Of a stretch of 64,000 bases of DNA, positions 37,001-52,039 are shown piece after piece. The notes beneath the pieces are model-generated. The model searched no databases. It saw only the letters and a program-made list of their open reading frames with translations, and was not told the origin of the DNA. The stretch covers positions 5,889,574 through 5,953,573 of the forward strand of contig OX419337.1 of assembly GCA_948470475.1 (NCBI GenBank), read 5' to 3'. How positions within the stretch are numbered: the first letter of the stretch is position 1; each line of letters starts with the position of its first letter. The translations under genes were made by a program, and so were the position numbers. This DNA is from Galaxea fascicularis. Taxonomy: Eukaryota > Cnidaria > Anthozoa > Scleractinia > Euphylliidae.

Positions 37001-40000
37001 CCAAAGGGGGGACCACATGCTTTTGAGTCAAATTTTGAATTTGGCTTAAACTTTGCCTATTTCAAATAGGAACCTAGAAATCATGTGTAAATGCTTCCAA
37101 GAACTCCCACAACATGATTTCTATTCTTATTTGAGCTGTGTGCAAGATTTTAGCAAAGTTGAAATTTTGACCAAAACCCATAGGGGGGACCACATGCTTT
37201 TGAGTCAAATTTTGAATTTCGCTTAAACTTTGCCTATTTCAAAAAGGAACCTAGAAATCATGTGTAAATGCTTCCAAGAACTCCCACAACATGATTTCTA
37301 TTCTTATTTGAGCTGTGTGCAAGATTTTAGCAAAGTTGAAATTTTGACCAAAACCCAAAGGGGGGACCACATGCTTTTGAGTCAAATTTTGAATTTGGCT
37401 TAAACTTTGCCTATTTCAAAAAGGAACCTAGAAATCATGTGTAAATGCTTCCAAAAACTCCCACAACATGATTTCTATTCTTATTTGAGCTGTGTGCAAG
37501 ATTTTAGCAAAGTTGAAATTTTGACCAAAACCCAAAGGGGGGACCACATGCTTTTGAGTCAAATTTTGAATTTGGCTTAAACTTTGCCTATTTCAAAAAG
37601 GAACCTAGAAATCATGTGTAAATGCTTCCAAGAACTCCCACAACATGATTTCTATTCTTATTTGAGCTGTGTGCAAGATTTTAGCAAAGTTGAAATTTTG
37701 ACCAAAACCCAAAGGGGGGACCACATGCTTTTGAGTCAAATTTTGAATTTGGCTTAAACTTTGCCTATTTCAAAAAGGAACCTAGAAATCATGTGTAAAT
37801 GCTTCCAAGAACTCCCACAACATGATTTCTATTCTTATTTGAGCTGTGTGCAAGATTGTAGCAAAGTTGAAATTTTGACCAAAACCCAAAGGGGGGACCA
37901 CATGCTTTTGAGTCCAATTTTGAATTTGGCTTAAACTTTGCCTATTTAAAAAAGAACCTAGAAATCATGTCTAAATGCTTCCAAGAACTCCCACAACATG
38001 ATTTCTATTCTTATTTGAGCTGTGTGCAAGATTGTAGCAAAGTTGAAATTTTGACCAAAACCCAAAGGGGGGACCACATGGTTTTGAGTCAAATTTTGAA
38101 TTTGGCTTAAACTTTGCCTATTTCAAATAGGAACCTAGAAATCATGTGTAAATGCTTCCAAGAACTCCCACAACATGATTTCTATTCTTATTTGAGCTGT
38201 GTGCAAGATTTTAGCAAAGTTGAAATTTTGACCAAAACCCATAGGGGGGACCACATGCTTTTGAGTCAAATTTTGAATTTGGCTTAAACTTTGCCTATTT
38301 CAAAAAGGAACCTACAAATCATGTGTAAATGCTTCCAAGAACTCCCACAACATGATTTCTATTCTTATTTGAGCTGTGTGCAAGATTTTAGCAAAGTTGA
38401 AATTTTGACCAAAACCCAAAGGGGGGACCACATGCTTTTGAGTCAAATTTTGAATTTGGCTTAAACTTTGCCTATTTTAAAATGGAACCTAGAAATCATG
38501 TTTAAATGCTTTCAAAAACTCCCACAACATGATTTCTATTCTTATTTGAGCTGTGTGCAAGATTTTAGCAAAGTTGAAATTTTGACCAAAACCCAAAGGG
38601 GGGACCACATGCTTTTGAGTCAAATTTTGAATTTGGCTTAAACTTTGCCTATTTCAAAAAGGAACCTAGAAATCATGTGTAAATGCTTCCAAGAACTCCC
38701 ACAACATGATTTCTATTCTTATTTGAGCTGTGTGCAAGATTTTAGCAAAGTTGAAATTTTGACTAAAACCCAAAGGGGGGACCACATGCTTTTGAGTCAA
38801 ATTTTGAATTTGGCTTAAACTTTGCCTATTTCAAAAAGGAACCCTAGAAATCATGTGTAAATGCTTTTAAAAACTCCCACAACATGATTTCTATTCTTAT
38901 TTGAGCTGTGTGCAAGATTTTAGCAAAGTTGAAATTTTGACCAAAACCCAAAGGGGGGACCACATGCTTTTGAGTCAAATTTTGAATTTGGCTTAAACTT
39001 TGCCTATTTTAAAATGGAACCTAGAAATCATGTTTAAATGCTTTCAAAAACTCCCACAACATGATTTCTATTCTTATTTGAGCTGTGTGCAAGATTTTAG
39101 CAAAGTTGAAATTTTGACCAAAACCCAAAGGGGGGACCACATGCTTTTGAGTCAAATTTTGAATTTGGCTTAAACTTTGCCTATTTCAAAAAGGAACCTA
39201 GAAATCATGTGTAAATGCTTCCAAGAACTCCCACAACATGATTTCTATTCTTATTTGAGCTGTGTGCAAGATTTTAGCAAAGTTGAAATTTTGACCAAAA
39301 CCCAAAGGGGGGACCACATGCTTTTGAGTCAAATTTTGAATTTGGCTTAAACTTTGCCTATTTCAAAAAGGAACCTAGAAATCATGTGTAAATGCTTCCA
39401 AGAACTCCCACAACATGATTTCTATTCTTATTTGAGCTGTGTGCAAGATTGTAGCAAAGTTGAAATTTTGACCAAAACCCAAAGGGGGGACCACATGGTT
39501 TTGAGTCCAATTTTGAATTTGGCTTAAACTTTGCCTATTTCAAAAAGGAACCTAGAAATCATGTCTAAATGCTTCCAAGAACTCCCACAACATGATTTCT
39601 ATTCTTATTTGAGCTGTGTGCAAGATTGTAGCAAAGTTGAAATTTTGACCAAAACCCATAGGGGGGACCACATGCTTTTGAGTCAAATTTTGAATTTGGC
39701 TTAAACTTTGCCTATTTCAAAAAGGAACCTAGAAATCATGTGTAAATGCTTCCAAGAACTCCCACAACATGATTTCTATTCTTATTTGAGCTGTGTGCAA
39801 GATTTTAGCAAAGTTGAAATTTTGACCAAAACCCAAAGGGGGGACCACATGCTTTTGAGTCAAATTTTGAATTTGGCTTAAACTTTGCCTATTTCAAAAA
39901 GGAACCTAGAAATCATGTGTAAATGCTTCCAAGAACTCCCACAACATGATTTCTATTCTTATTTGAGCTGTGTGCAAGATTGTAGCAAAGTTGAAATTTT

Positions 40001-43000
40001 GACCAAAACCCAAAGGGGGGACCACATGCTTTTGAGTCCAATTTTGAATTTGGCTTAAACTTTGCCTATTTCAAAAAGGAACCTAGAAATCATGTCTAAA
40101 TGCTTCCAAGAACTCCCACAACATGATTTCTATTCTTATTTGAGCTGTGTGCAAGATTGTAGCAAAGTTGAAATTTTGACCAAAACCCAAAGGGGGGACC
40201 ACATGCTTTTGAGTCAAATTTTGAATTTGGCTTAAACTTTGCCTATTTCAAATAGGAACCTAGAAATCATGTGTAAATGCTTCCAAGAACTCCCACAACA
40301 TGATTTCTATTCTTATTTGAGCTGTGTGCAAGATTTTAGCAAAGTTGAAATTTTGACCAAAACCCATAGGGGGGACCACATGCTTTTGAGTCAAATTTTG
40401 AATTTGGCTTAAACTTTGCCTATTTCAAAAAGGAACCTAGAAATCATGTGTAAATGCTTTCAAGAACTCCCACAACATGATTTCTATTCTTATTTGAGCA
40501 GTGTGCAAGATTTTAGCAAAGTTGAAATTTTGACCAAAACCCAAAGGGGGGACCACATGCTTTTGAGTCAAATTTTGAATTTGGCTTAAACTTTGCCTAT
40601 TTCAAAAAGGAACCTAGAAATCATGTGTAAATGCTTCCAAGAACTCCCACAACATGATTTCTATTCTTATTTGAGCTGTGTGCAAGATTTTAGCAAAGTT
40701 GAAATTTTGACCAAAACCCAAAGGGGGGACCACATGCTTTTGAGTCAAATTTTGAATTTGGCTTAAACTTTGCCTATTTCAAAATGGAACCTAGAAATCA
40801 TGTTTAAATGCTTCCAAAACCTCCCACAACATGATTTCTATTCTTATTTGAGCTGTGTGCAAGATTGTAGCAAAGTTGAAATTTTGACCAAAACCCAAAG
40901 GGGGGACCACATGCTTTTGAGTCAAATTTTGAATTTGGCTTAAACTTTGCCTATTTCAAAAAGGAACCTAGAAATCATGTGTAAATGCTTCCAAGAACTC
41001 CCACAACATGATTTCTATTCTTATTTGAGCTGTGTGCAAGATTGTAGCAAAGTTGAAATTTTGACCAAAACCCAAAGGGGGGACCACATGCTTTTGAGTC
41101 AAATTTTGAATTTGGCTTAAACTTTGCCTATTTCAAAAAGGAACCTAGAAATCATGTCTAAATGCTTCCAAGAACTCCCACAACATGATTTCTATTCTTA
41201 TTTGAGCTGTGTGCAAGATTGTAGCAAAGTTGAAATTTTGACCAAAACCCAAAGGGGGGACCACATGCTTTTGAGTCAAATTTTGAATTTGGCTTAAACT
41301 TTGCCTATTTCAAATAGGAACCTAGAAATCATGTGTAAATGCTTCCAAGAACTCCCACAACATGATTTCTATTCTTATTTGAGCTGTGTGCAAGATTTTA
41401 GCAAAGTTGAAATTTTGACCAAAACCCATAGGGGGGACCACATGCTTTTGAGTCAAATTTTGAATTTGGCTTAAACTTTGCCTATTTCAAAAAGGAACCT
41501 AGAAATCATGTGTAAATGCTTCCAAGAACTCCCACAACATGATTTCTATTCTTATTTGAGCAGTGTGCAAGATATTAGCAAAGTTGAAATTTTGACCAAA
41601 ACCCAAAGGGGGGACCACATGCTTTTGAGTCAAATTTTGAATTTGGCTTAAACTTTGCCTATTTCAAAAAGGAACCTAGAAATCATGTGTAAATGCTTTC
41701 AAGAACTCCCACAACATGATTTCTATTCTTATTTAAGCTGTGTGCAAGATTTTAGCAAAGTTGAAATTTTGACCAAAACCCAAAGGGGGGACCACATGCT
41801 TTTGAGTCAAATTTTGAATTTGGCTTAAACTTTGCCTATTTCAAAATGGAACCTAGAAATCATGTTTAAATGCTTCCAAAACCTCCCACAACATGATTTC
41901 TATTCTTATTTGAGCTGTGTGCAAGATTGTAGCAAAGTTGAAATTTTGACCAAAACCCAAAGGGGGGACCACATGCTTTTGAGTCAAATTTTGAATTTGG
42001 CTTAAACTTTGCCTATTTCAAAAAGGAACCTAGAAATCATGTGTAAATGCTTCCAAGAACTCCCACAACATGATTTCTATTCTTATTTGAGCTGTGTGCA
42101 AGATTTTAGCAAAGTTGAAATTTTGACCAAAACCCAAAGGGGGGACCACATGCTTTTGAGTCAAATTTTGAATTTGGCTTAAACTTTGCCTATTTCAAAA
42201 AGGAACCTAGAAATCATGTGTAAATGCTTCCAAAAACTCCCACAACATGATTTCTATTCTTATTTGAGCTGTGTGCAAGATTTTAGCAAAGTTGAAATTT
42301 TGACCAAAACCCAAAGGGGGGACCACATGCTTTTGAGTCAAATTTTGAATTTGGCTTAAACTTTGCCTATTTCAAAAAGGAACCTAGAAATCATGTGTAA
42401 ATGCTTCCAAGAACTCCCACAACATGATTTCTATTCTTATTTGAGCTGTGTGCAAGATTGTAGCAAAGTTGAAATTTTGACCAAAACCCAAAGGGGGGAC
42501 CACATGCTTTTGAGTCCAATTTTGAATTTGGCTTAAACTTTGCCTATTTAAAAAAGAACCTAGAAATCATGTCTAAATGCTTCCAAGAACTCCCACAACA
42601 TGATTTCTATTCTTATTTGAGCTGTGTGCAAGATTGTAGCAAAGTTGAAATTTTGACCAAAACCCAAAGGGGGGACCACATGGTTTTCAGTCAAATTTTG
42701 AATTTGGCGTAAACTTTGCCTATTTCAAATAGGAACCTAGAAATCATGTGTAAATGCTTCCAAGAACTCCCACAACATGATTTCTATTCTTATTTGAGCT
42801 GTGTGCAAGATTTTAGCAAAGTTGAAATTTTGACCAAAACCCATAGGGGGGACCACATGCTTTTGAGTCAAATTTTGAATTTGGCTTAAACTTTGCCTAT
42901 TTCAAAAAGGAACTTAGAAATCATGTGTAAATGCTTCCAAGAACTCCCACAACATGATTTCTATTCTTATTTGAGCAGTGTGCAAGATTTTAGCAAAGTT

Positions 43001-45274
43001 GAAATTTTGACCAAAACCCAAAGGGGGGACCACATGCTTTTGAGTCAAATTTTGAATTTGTCTTAAACTTTGCCTATTTCAAAAAGGAACCTAGAAATCA
43101 TGTGTAAATGCTTTCAAGAACTCCCACAACATGATTTCTATTCTTATTTGAGCTGTGTGCAAGATTTTAGCAAAGTTGAAATTTTGACCAAAACCCAAAG
43201 GGGGGACCACATGCTTTTGAGTCAAATTTTGAATTTGGCTTAAACTTTGCCTATTTCAAAATGGAACCTAGAAATCATGTTTAAATGCTTCCAAAACCTC
43301 CCACAACATGATTTCTATTCTTATTTGAGCTGTGTGCAAGATTGTAGCAAAGTTGAAATTTTGACCAAAACCCAAAGGGGGGACCACATGCTTTTGAGTC
43401 AAATTTTGAATTTGGCTTAAACTTTGCCTATTTCAAAAAGGAACCTAGAAATCATGTGTAAATGCTTCCAAGAACTCCCACAACATGATTTCTATTCTTA
43501 TTTGAGCTGTGTGCAAGATTGTAGCAAAGTTGAAATTTTGACCAAAACCCAAAGGGGGGACCACATGCTTTTGAGTCAAATTTTGAATTTGGCTTAAACT
43601 TTGCCTATTTCAAAAAGGAACCTAGAAATCATGTGTAAATGCTTCCAAGAACTCCCACAACATGATTTCTATTCTTATTTGAGCTGTGTGCAAGATTTTA
43701 GCAAAGTTGAAATTTTGACCAAAACCCAAAGGGGGGACCACATGCTTTTGAGTCAAATTTTGAATTTGGCTTAAACTTTGCCTATTTCAAAAAGAAACCC
43801 TAGAAATCATGTGTAAATGCTTCCAAAAACTCCCACAACATGATTTCTATTCTTATTTGAGCTGTGTGCAAGATTTTAGCAAAGTTGAAATTTTGACCAA
43901 AACCCAAAGGGGGGACCACATGCTTTTGAGTCAAATTTTGAATTTGGCTTAAACTTTGCCTATTTCAAAAAGGAACCTAGAAATCATGTGTAAATGCTTC
44001 CAAGAACTCCCACAACATGATTTCTATTCTTATTTGAGCTGTGTGCAAGATTTTAGCAAAGTTGAAATTTTGACCAAAACCCAAAGGGGGGACCACATGC
44101 TTTTGAGTCAAATTTTGAATTTGGCTTAAACTTTGCCTATTTTAAAATGGAACCTAGAAATCATGTTTAAATGCTTCCAAAAACTCCCACAACATGATTT
44201 CTATTCTTATTTGAGCTGTGTGCAAGATTTTAGCAAAGTTGAAATTTTGACCAAAACCCAAAGGGGGGACCACATGCTTTTGAGTCAAATTTTGAATTTG
44301 GCTTAAACTTTGCCTATTTCAAAAAGGAACCTAGAAATCATGTGTAAATGCTTCCAAGAACTCCCACAACATGATTTCTATTCTTATTTGAGCTGTGTGC
44401 AAGATTTTAGCAAAGTTGAAATTTTGACCAAAACCCAAAGGGGGGACCACATGCTTTTGAGTCAAATTTTGAATTTGGCTTAAACTTTGCCTATTTCAAA
44501 AAGGAACCTAGAAATCATGTGTAAATGCTTCCAAGAACTCCCACAACATGATTTCTATTCTTATTTGAGCTGTGTGCAAGATTGTAGCAAAGTTGAAATT
44601 TTGACCAAAACCCAAAGGGGGGACCACATGCTTTTGAGTCCAATTTTGAATTTGGCTTAAACTTTGCCTATTTCAAAAAGGAACCTAGAAATCATGTCTA
44701 AATGCTTCCAAGAACTCCCACAACATGATTTCTATTCTTATTTGAGCTGTGTGCAAGATTGTAGCAAAGTTGAAATTTCGACCAAAACCCAAAGGGGGGA
44801 CCACATGCTTTTGAGTCAAATTTTGAATTTGGCTTAAACTTTGCCTATTTCAAATAGGAACCTAGAAATCATGTGTAAATGCTTCCAAGAACTCCCACAA
44901 CATGATTTCTATTCTTATTTGAGCTGTGTGCAAGATTTTAGCAAAGTTGAAATTTTGACCAAAACCCATAGGGGGGACCACATGCTTTTGAGTCAAATTT
45001 TGAATTTGGCTTAAACTTTGCCTATTTCAAAAAGGAACCTAGAAATCATGTGTAAATGCTTCCAAGAACTCCCACAACATGATTTCTATTCTTATTTGAG
45101 CAGTGTGCAAGATTTTAGCAAAGTTGAAATTTTGACCAAAACCCAAAGGGGGGACCACATGCTTTTGAGTCAAATTTTGAATTTGGCTTAAACTTTGCCT
45201 ATTTCAAAAAGGAACCTAGAAATCATGTGTAAATGCTTCCAAGAACTCCCACAACATGATTTCTATTCTTATTT

Positions 45275-48200
45275 GAGCAGTGTGCAAAATTTCAGCAAAG
45301 TTGAAATTTTGACCAAAACCCAAAGGGGGGACCACATGCTTTTGAGTCAAATTTTGAATTTGGCTTAAACTTTGCCTATTTCAAAAAGGAACCTAGAAAT
45401 CATGTGTAAATGTATCCAAGAACTCCCACAACATGATTTCTTTTCTTATTTGAGCAGTGTGCAAAATTTCAGCAAAGTTGAAATTTTGACCAAAACCCAA
45501 AGGGGGGACCACATGCTTTTGAGTCAAATTTTGAATTTGGCTTAAACTTTGCCTATTTTAAAATGGAACCTAGAAATCATGTGTAAATGCTTCCAAGAAC
45601 TCCCACAACATGATTTCTATTCTTATTTGAGCTGTGTGCAAGATTTTAGCAAAGTTGAAATTTTGACCAAAACCCAAAGGGGGGACCACATGCTTTTGAG
45701 TCAAATTTTGAATTTGGCTTAAACTTTGCCTATTTCAAAAAGGAACCCTAGAAATCATGTGTAAATGCTTCCAAAAACTCCCACAACATGATTTCTATTC
45801 TTATTTGAGCTGTGTGCAAGATTTTAGCAAAGTTGAAATTTTGACCAAAACCCAAAGGGGGGACCACATGCTTTTGAGTCAAATTTTGAATTTGGCTTAA
45901 ACTTTGCCTATTTCAAAAAGGAACCTAGAAATCATGTGTAAATGCTTCCAAGAACTCCCACAACATGATTTCTATTCTTATTTGAGCTGTGTGCAAGATT
46001 TTAGCAAAGTTGAAATTTTGACCAAAACCCAAAGCGGGGACCACATGCTTTTGAGTCAAATTTTGAATTTGGCTTAAACTTTGCCTATTTCAAAAAGGAA
46101 CCTAGAAATCATGTGTAAATGCTTCCAAGAACTCCCACAACATGATTTCTATTCTTATTTGAGCTGTGTGCAAGATTGTAGCAAAGTTGAAATTTTGACC
46201 AAAACCCAAAGGGGGGACCACATGCTTTTGAGTCCAATTTTGAATTTGGCTTAAACTTTGCCTATTTCAAAAAGGAACCTAGAAATCATGTCTAAATGCT
46301 TCCAAGAACTCCCACAACATGATTTCTATGCTTATTTGAGCTGTGTGCAAGATTGTAGCAAAGTTGAAATTTCGACCAAAACCCAAAGGGGGGACCACAT
46401 GCTTTTGAGTAAAATTTTGAATTTGGCTTAAACTTTGCCTATTTCAAATAGGAACCTAGAAATCATGTGTAAATGCTTCCAAGAACTCCCACAACATGAT
46501 TTCTATTCTTATTTGAGCTGTGTGCAAGATTTTAGCAAAGTTGAAATTTTGACCAAAACCCAAAGGGGGGACCACATGCTTTTGAGTCAAATTTTGAATT
46601 TGGCTTAAACTTTGCCTATTTCAAAAAGGAACCTAGAAATCATGTGTAAATGCTTCCAAGAACTCCCACAACATGATTTCTATTCTTATTTGAGCAGTGT
46701 GCAAGATTGTAGCAAAGTTGAAATTTTGACCAAAACCCAAAGGGGGGACCACATGCTTTTGAGTCAAATTTTGAATTTGGCTTAAACTTTGCCTATTTCA
46801 AAAAGGAACCTAGAAATCATGTGTAAATGCTTCCAAGAACTCCCACAACATGATTTCTATTCTTATTTGAGCAGTGTGCAAAATTTCAGCAAAGTTGAAA
46901 TTTTGACCAAAACCCAAAGGGGGGACCACATGCTTTTGAGTCAAATTTTGAATTTGGCTTAAACTTTGCCTATTTCAAAAAGGAACCTAGAAATCATGTG
47001 TAAATGTATCCAAGAACTCCCACAACATGATTTCTTTTCTTATTTGAGCAGTGTGCAAAATTTCAGCAAAGTTGAAATTTTGACCAAAACCCAAAGGGGG
47101 ACCACATGCTTTTGAGTCAAATTTTGAATTTGGCTTAAACTTTGCCTATTTTAAAATGGAACCTAGAAATCATGTGTAAATGCTTCCAAGAACTCCCACA
47201 ACATGATTTCTATTCTTATTTGAGCAGTGTGCAAGATTTTAGCAAAGTTGAAATTTTGACCAAAACCTAAAGGGGGGACCACATGCTTTTGAGTCAAATT
47301 TTTTAATTTGGCTTAAACTTTGCCTATTTCAAAAAGGAACCTAGAAATCATGTGTAAATGCTTCCAAGAACTCCCACAACATGATTTCTATTCTTATTTG
47401 AGCAGTGTGCAAAATTTCAGCAAAGTTGAAATTTTGACCAAAACCCAAAGGGGGGACCACATGCTTTTGAGTCAAATTTTGAATTTGGCTTAAACTTTGC
47501 CTATTTCAAAAAGGAACCTAGAAATCATGTGTAAATGTATCCAAGAACTCCCACAACATGATTTCTTTTCTTATTTGAGCAGTGTGCAAAATTTCAGCAA
47601 AGTTGAAATTTTGACCAAAACCCAAAGGGGGGACCACATGCTTTTGAGTCAAATTTTGAATTTGGCTTAAACTTTGCCTATTTTAAAATGGAACCTAGAA
47701 ATCATGTGTAAATGCTTCCAAGAACTCCCACAACATGATTTCTATTCTTATTTGAGCTGTGTGCAAGATTTTAGCAAAGTTGAAATTTTGACCAAAACCC
47801 AAAGGGGGGACCACATGCTTTTGAGTCCAATTTTGAATTTGGCTTAAACTTTGCCTATTTCAAAAAGGAACCCTAGAAATCATGTGTAAATGCTTCCAAA
47901 AACTCCCACAACATGATTTCTATTCTTATTTGAGCTGTGTGCAAGATTTTAGCAAAGTTGAAATTTTGACCAAAACCCAAAGGGGGGACCACATGCTTTT
48001 GAGTCAAATTTTGAATTTGGCTTAAACTTTGCCTATTTCAAAAAGGAACCTAGAAATCATGTGTAAATGCTTCCAAGAACTCCCACAACATGATTTCTAT
48101 TCTTATTTGAGCTGTGTGCAAGATTTTAGCAAAGTTGAAATTTTGACCAAAACCCAAAGCGGGGACCACATGCTTTTGAGTCAAATTTTGAATTTGGCTT

Positions 48201-51200
48201 AAACTTTGCCTATTTCAAAAAGGAACCTAGAAATCATGTGTAAATGCTTCCAAGAACTCCCACAACATGATTTCTATTCTTATTTGAGCTGTGTGCAAGA
48301 TTGTAGCAAAGTTGAAATTTTGACCAAAACCCAAAGGGGGGACCACATGCTTTTGAGTCCAATTTTGAATTTGGCTTAAACTTTGCCTATTTCAAAAAGG
48401 AACCTAGAAATCATGTCTAAATGCTTCCAAGAACTCCCACAACATGATTTCTATGCTTATTTGAGCTGTGTGCAAGATTGTAGCAAAGTTGAAATTTCGA
48501 CCAAAACCCAAAGGGGGGACCACATGCTTTTGAGTAAAATTTTGAATTTGGCTTAAACTTTGCCTATTTCAAATAGGAACCTAGAAATCATGTGTAAATG
48601 CTTCCAAGAACTCCCACAACATGATTTCTATTCTTATTTGAGCTGTGTGCAAGATTTTAGCAAAGTTGAAATTTTGACCAAAACCCAAAGGGGGGACCAC
48701 ATGCTTTTGAGTCAAATTTTGAATTTGGCTTAAACTTTGCCTATTTCAAAAAGGAACCTAGAAATCATGTGTAAATGCTTCCAAGAACTCCCACAACATG
48801 ATTTCTATTCTTATTTGAGCTGTGTGCAAGATTTTAGCAAAGTTGAAATTTTGACCAAAACCCAAAGCGGGGACCACATGCTTTTGAGTCAAATTTTGAA
48901 TTTGGCTTAAACTTTGCCTATTTCAAAAAGGAACCTAGAAATCATGTGTAAATGCTTCCAAGAACTCCCACAACATGATTTCTATTCTTATTTGAGCTGT
49001 GTGCAAGATTGTAGCAAAGTTGAAATTTTGACCAAAACCCAAAGGGGGGACCACATGCTTTTGAGTCCAATTTTGAATTTGGCTTAAACTTTGCCTATTT
49101 CAAAAAGGAACCTAGAAATCATGTCTAAATGCTTCCAAGAACTCCCACAACATGATTTCTATGCTTATTTGAGCTGTGTGCAGGATTGTAGCAAAGTTGA
49201 AATTTCGACCAAAACCCAAAGGGGGGACCACATGCTTTTGAGTAAAATTTTGAATTTGGCTTAAACTTTGCCTATTTCAAATAGGAACCTAGAAATCATG
49301 TGTAAATGCTTCCAAGAACTCCCACAACATGATTTCTATTCTTATTTGAGCTGTGTGCAAGATTTTAGCAAAGTTGAAATTTTGACCAAAACCCAAAGGG
49401 GGGACCACATGCTTTTGAGTCAAATTTTGAATTTGGCTTAAACTTTGCCTATTTCAAAAAGGAACCTAGAAATCATGTGTAAATGCTTCCAAGAACTCCC
49501 ACAACATGATTTCTATTCTTATTTGAGCAGTGTGCAAGATTGTAGCAAAGTTGAAATTTTGACCAAAACCCAAAGGGGGGACCACATGCTTTTGAGTCAA
49601 ATTTTGAATTTGGCTTAAACTTTGCCTATTTCAAAAAGGAACCTAGAAATCATGTGTAAATGCTTCCAAGAACTCCCACAACATGATTTCTATTCTTATT
49701 TGAGCAGTGTGCAAAATTTCAGCAAAGTTGAAATTTTGACCAAAACCCAAAGGGGGGACCACATGCTTTTGAGTCAAATTTTGAATTTGGCTTAAACTTT
49801 GCCTATTTCAAAAAGGAACCTAGAAATCATGTGTAAATGTATCCAAGAACTCCCACAACATGATTTCTTTTCTTATTTGAGCAGTGTGCAAAATTTCAGC
49901 AAAGTTGAAATTTTGACCAAAACCCAAAGGGGGACCACATGCTTTTGAGTCAAATTTTGAATTTGGCTTAAACTTTGCCTATTTTAAAATGGAACCTAGA
50001 AATCATGTGTAAATGCTTCCAAGAACTCCCACAACATGATTTCTATTCTTATTTGAGCAGTGTGCAAGATTTTAGCAAAGTTGAAATTTTGACCAAAACC
50101 TAAAGGGGGGACCACATGCTTTTGAGTCAAATTTTTTAATTTGGCTTAAACTTTGCCTATTTCAAAAAGGAACCTAGAAATCATGTGTAAATGCTTCCAA
50201 GAACTCCCACAACATGATTTCTATTCTTATTTGAGCAGTGTGCAAAATTTCAGCAAAGTTGAAATTTTGACCAAAACCCAAAGGGGGGACCACATGCTTT
50301 TGAGTCAAATTTTGAATTTGGCTTAAACTTTGCCTATTTCAAAAAGGAACCTAGAAATCATGTGTAAATGTATCCAAGAACTCCCACAACATGATTTCTT
50401 TTCTTATTTGAGCAGTGTGCAAAATTTCAGCAAAGTTGAAATTTTGACCAAAACCCAAAGGGGGGACCACATGCTTTTGAGTCAAATTTTGAATTTGGCT
50501 TAAACTTTGCCTATTTTAAAATGGAACCTAGAAATCATGTGTAAATGCTTCCAAGAACTCCCACAACATGATTTCTATTCTTATTTGAGCTGTGTGCAAG
50601 ATTTTAGCAAAGTTGAAATTTTGACCAAAACCCAAAGGGGGGACCACATGCTTTTGAGTCCAATTTTGAATTTGGCTTAAACTTTGCCTATTTCAAAAAG
50701 GAACCCTAGAAATCATGTGTAAATGCTTCCAAAAACTCCCACAACATGATTTCTATTCTTATTTGAGCTGTGTGCAAGATTTTAGCAAAGTTGAAATTTT
50801 GACCAAAACCCAAAGGGGGGACCACATGCTTTTGAGTCAAATTTTGAATTTGGCTTAAACTTTGCCTATTTCAAAAAGGAACCTAGAAATCATGTGTAAA
50901 TGCTTCCAAGAACTCCCACAACATGATTTCTATTCTTATTTGAGCTGTGTGCAAGATTTTAGCAAAGTTGAAATTTTGACCAAAACCCAAAGCGGGGACC
51001 ACATGCTTTTGAGTCAAATTTTGAATTTGGCTTAAACTTTGCCTATTTCAAAAAGGAACCTAGAAATCATGTGTAAATGCTTCCAAGAACTCCCACAACA
51101 TGATTTCTATTCTTATTTGAGCTGTGTGCAAGATTGTAGCAAAGTTGAAATTTTGACCAAAACCCAAAGGGGGGACCACATGCTTTTGAGTCCAATTTTG

Positions 51201-51830
51201 AATTTGGCTTAAACTTTGCCTATTTCAAAAAGGAACCTAGAAATCATGTCTAAATGCTTCCAAGAACTCCCACAACATGATTTCTATGCTTATTTGAGCT
51301 GTGTGCAAGATTGTAGCAAAGTTGAAATTTCGACCAAAACCCAAAGGGGGGACCACATGCTTTTGAGTAAAATTTTGAATTTGGCTTAAACTTTGCCTAT
51401 TTCAAATAGGAACCTAGAAATCATGTGTAAATGCTTCCAAGAACTCCCACAACATGATTTCTATTCTTATTTGAGCTGTGTGCAAGATTTTAGCAAAGTT
51501 GAAATTTTGACCAAAACCCAAAGGGGGGACCACATGCTTTTGAGTCAAATTTTGAATTTGGCTTAAACTTTGCCTATTTCAAAAAGGAACCTAGAAATCA
51601 TGTGTAAATGCTTCCAAGAACTCCCACAACATGATTTCTATTCTTATTTGAGCAGTGTGCAAGATTGTAGCAAAGTTGAAATTTTGACCAAAACCCAAAG
51701 GGGGGACCACATGCTTTTGAGTCAAATTTTGAATTTGGCTTAAACTTTGCCTATTTCAAAAAGGAACCTAGAAATCATGTGTAAATGCTTCCAAGAACTC
51801 CCACAACATGATTTCTATTCTTATTTGAGC
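45275..51830 (+). repeat. Nested 16-mer (2833 bp), 12-mer (2125 bp), 4-mer (708 bp) and 3-mer (531 bp) duplications
   Basis: The CpG-creating agcgggg variant lies at 46033, 48158, 48866 and 50991 (steps 2125, 708, 2125). The tatgctta variant lies at 46321, 48446, 49154 and 51279 with the same steps. Marks unique to the right half of the block (caaaacctaa at 47261/50094; a five-G copy at 47091/49924) are 2833 bp apart. A gagcag copy at 46869 returns at 47400 (531 bp). The simplest order is: an 8-monomer segment copied 2125 bp away, a 3-mer and a 4-mer local duplication, then a tandem duplication of the whole 16-mer (about 45.9-48.8 and 48.8-51.6 kb). Confidence 0.8.
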
Positions 51831-52039
51831 AGTGTGCAAAATTTCAGCAAAGTTGAAATTTTGACCAAAACCCAAAGGGGGGACCACATGCTTTTGAGTC
51901 AAATTTTGAATTTGGCTTAAACTTTGCCTATTTCAAAAAGGAACCTAGAAATCATGTGTAAATGTATCCAAGAACTCCCACAACATGATTTCTTTTCTTA
52001 TTTGAGCAGTGTGCAAAATTTCAGCAAAGTTGAAATTTT

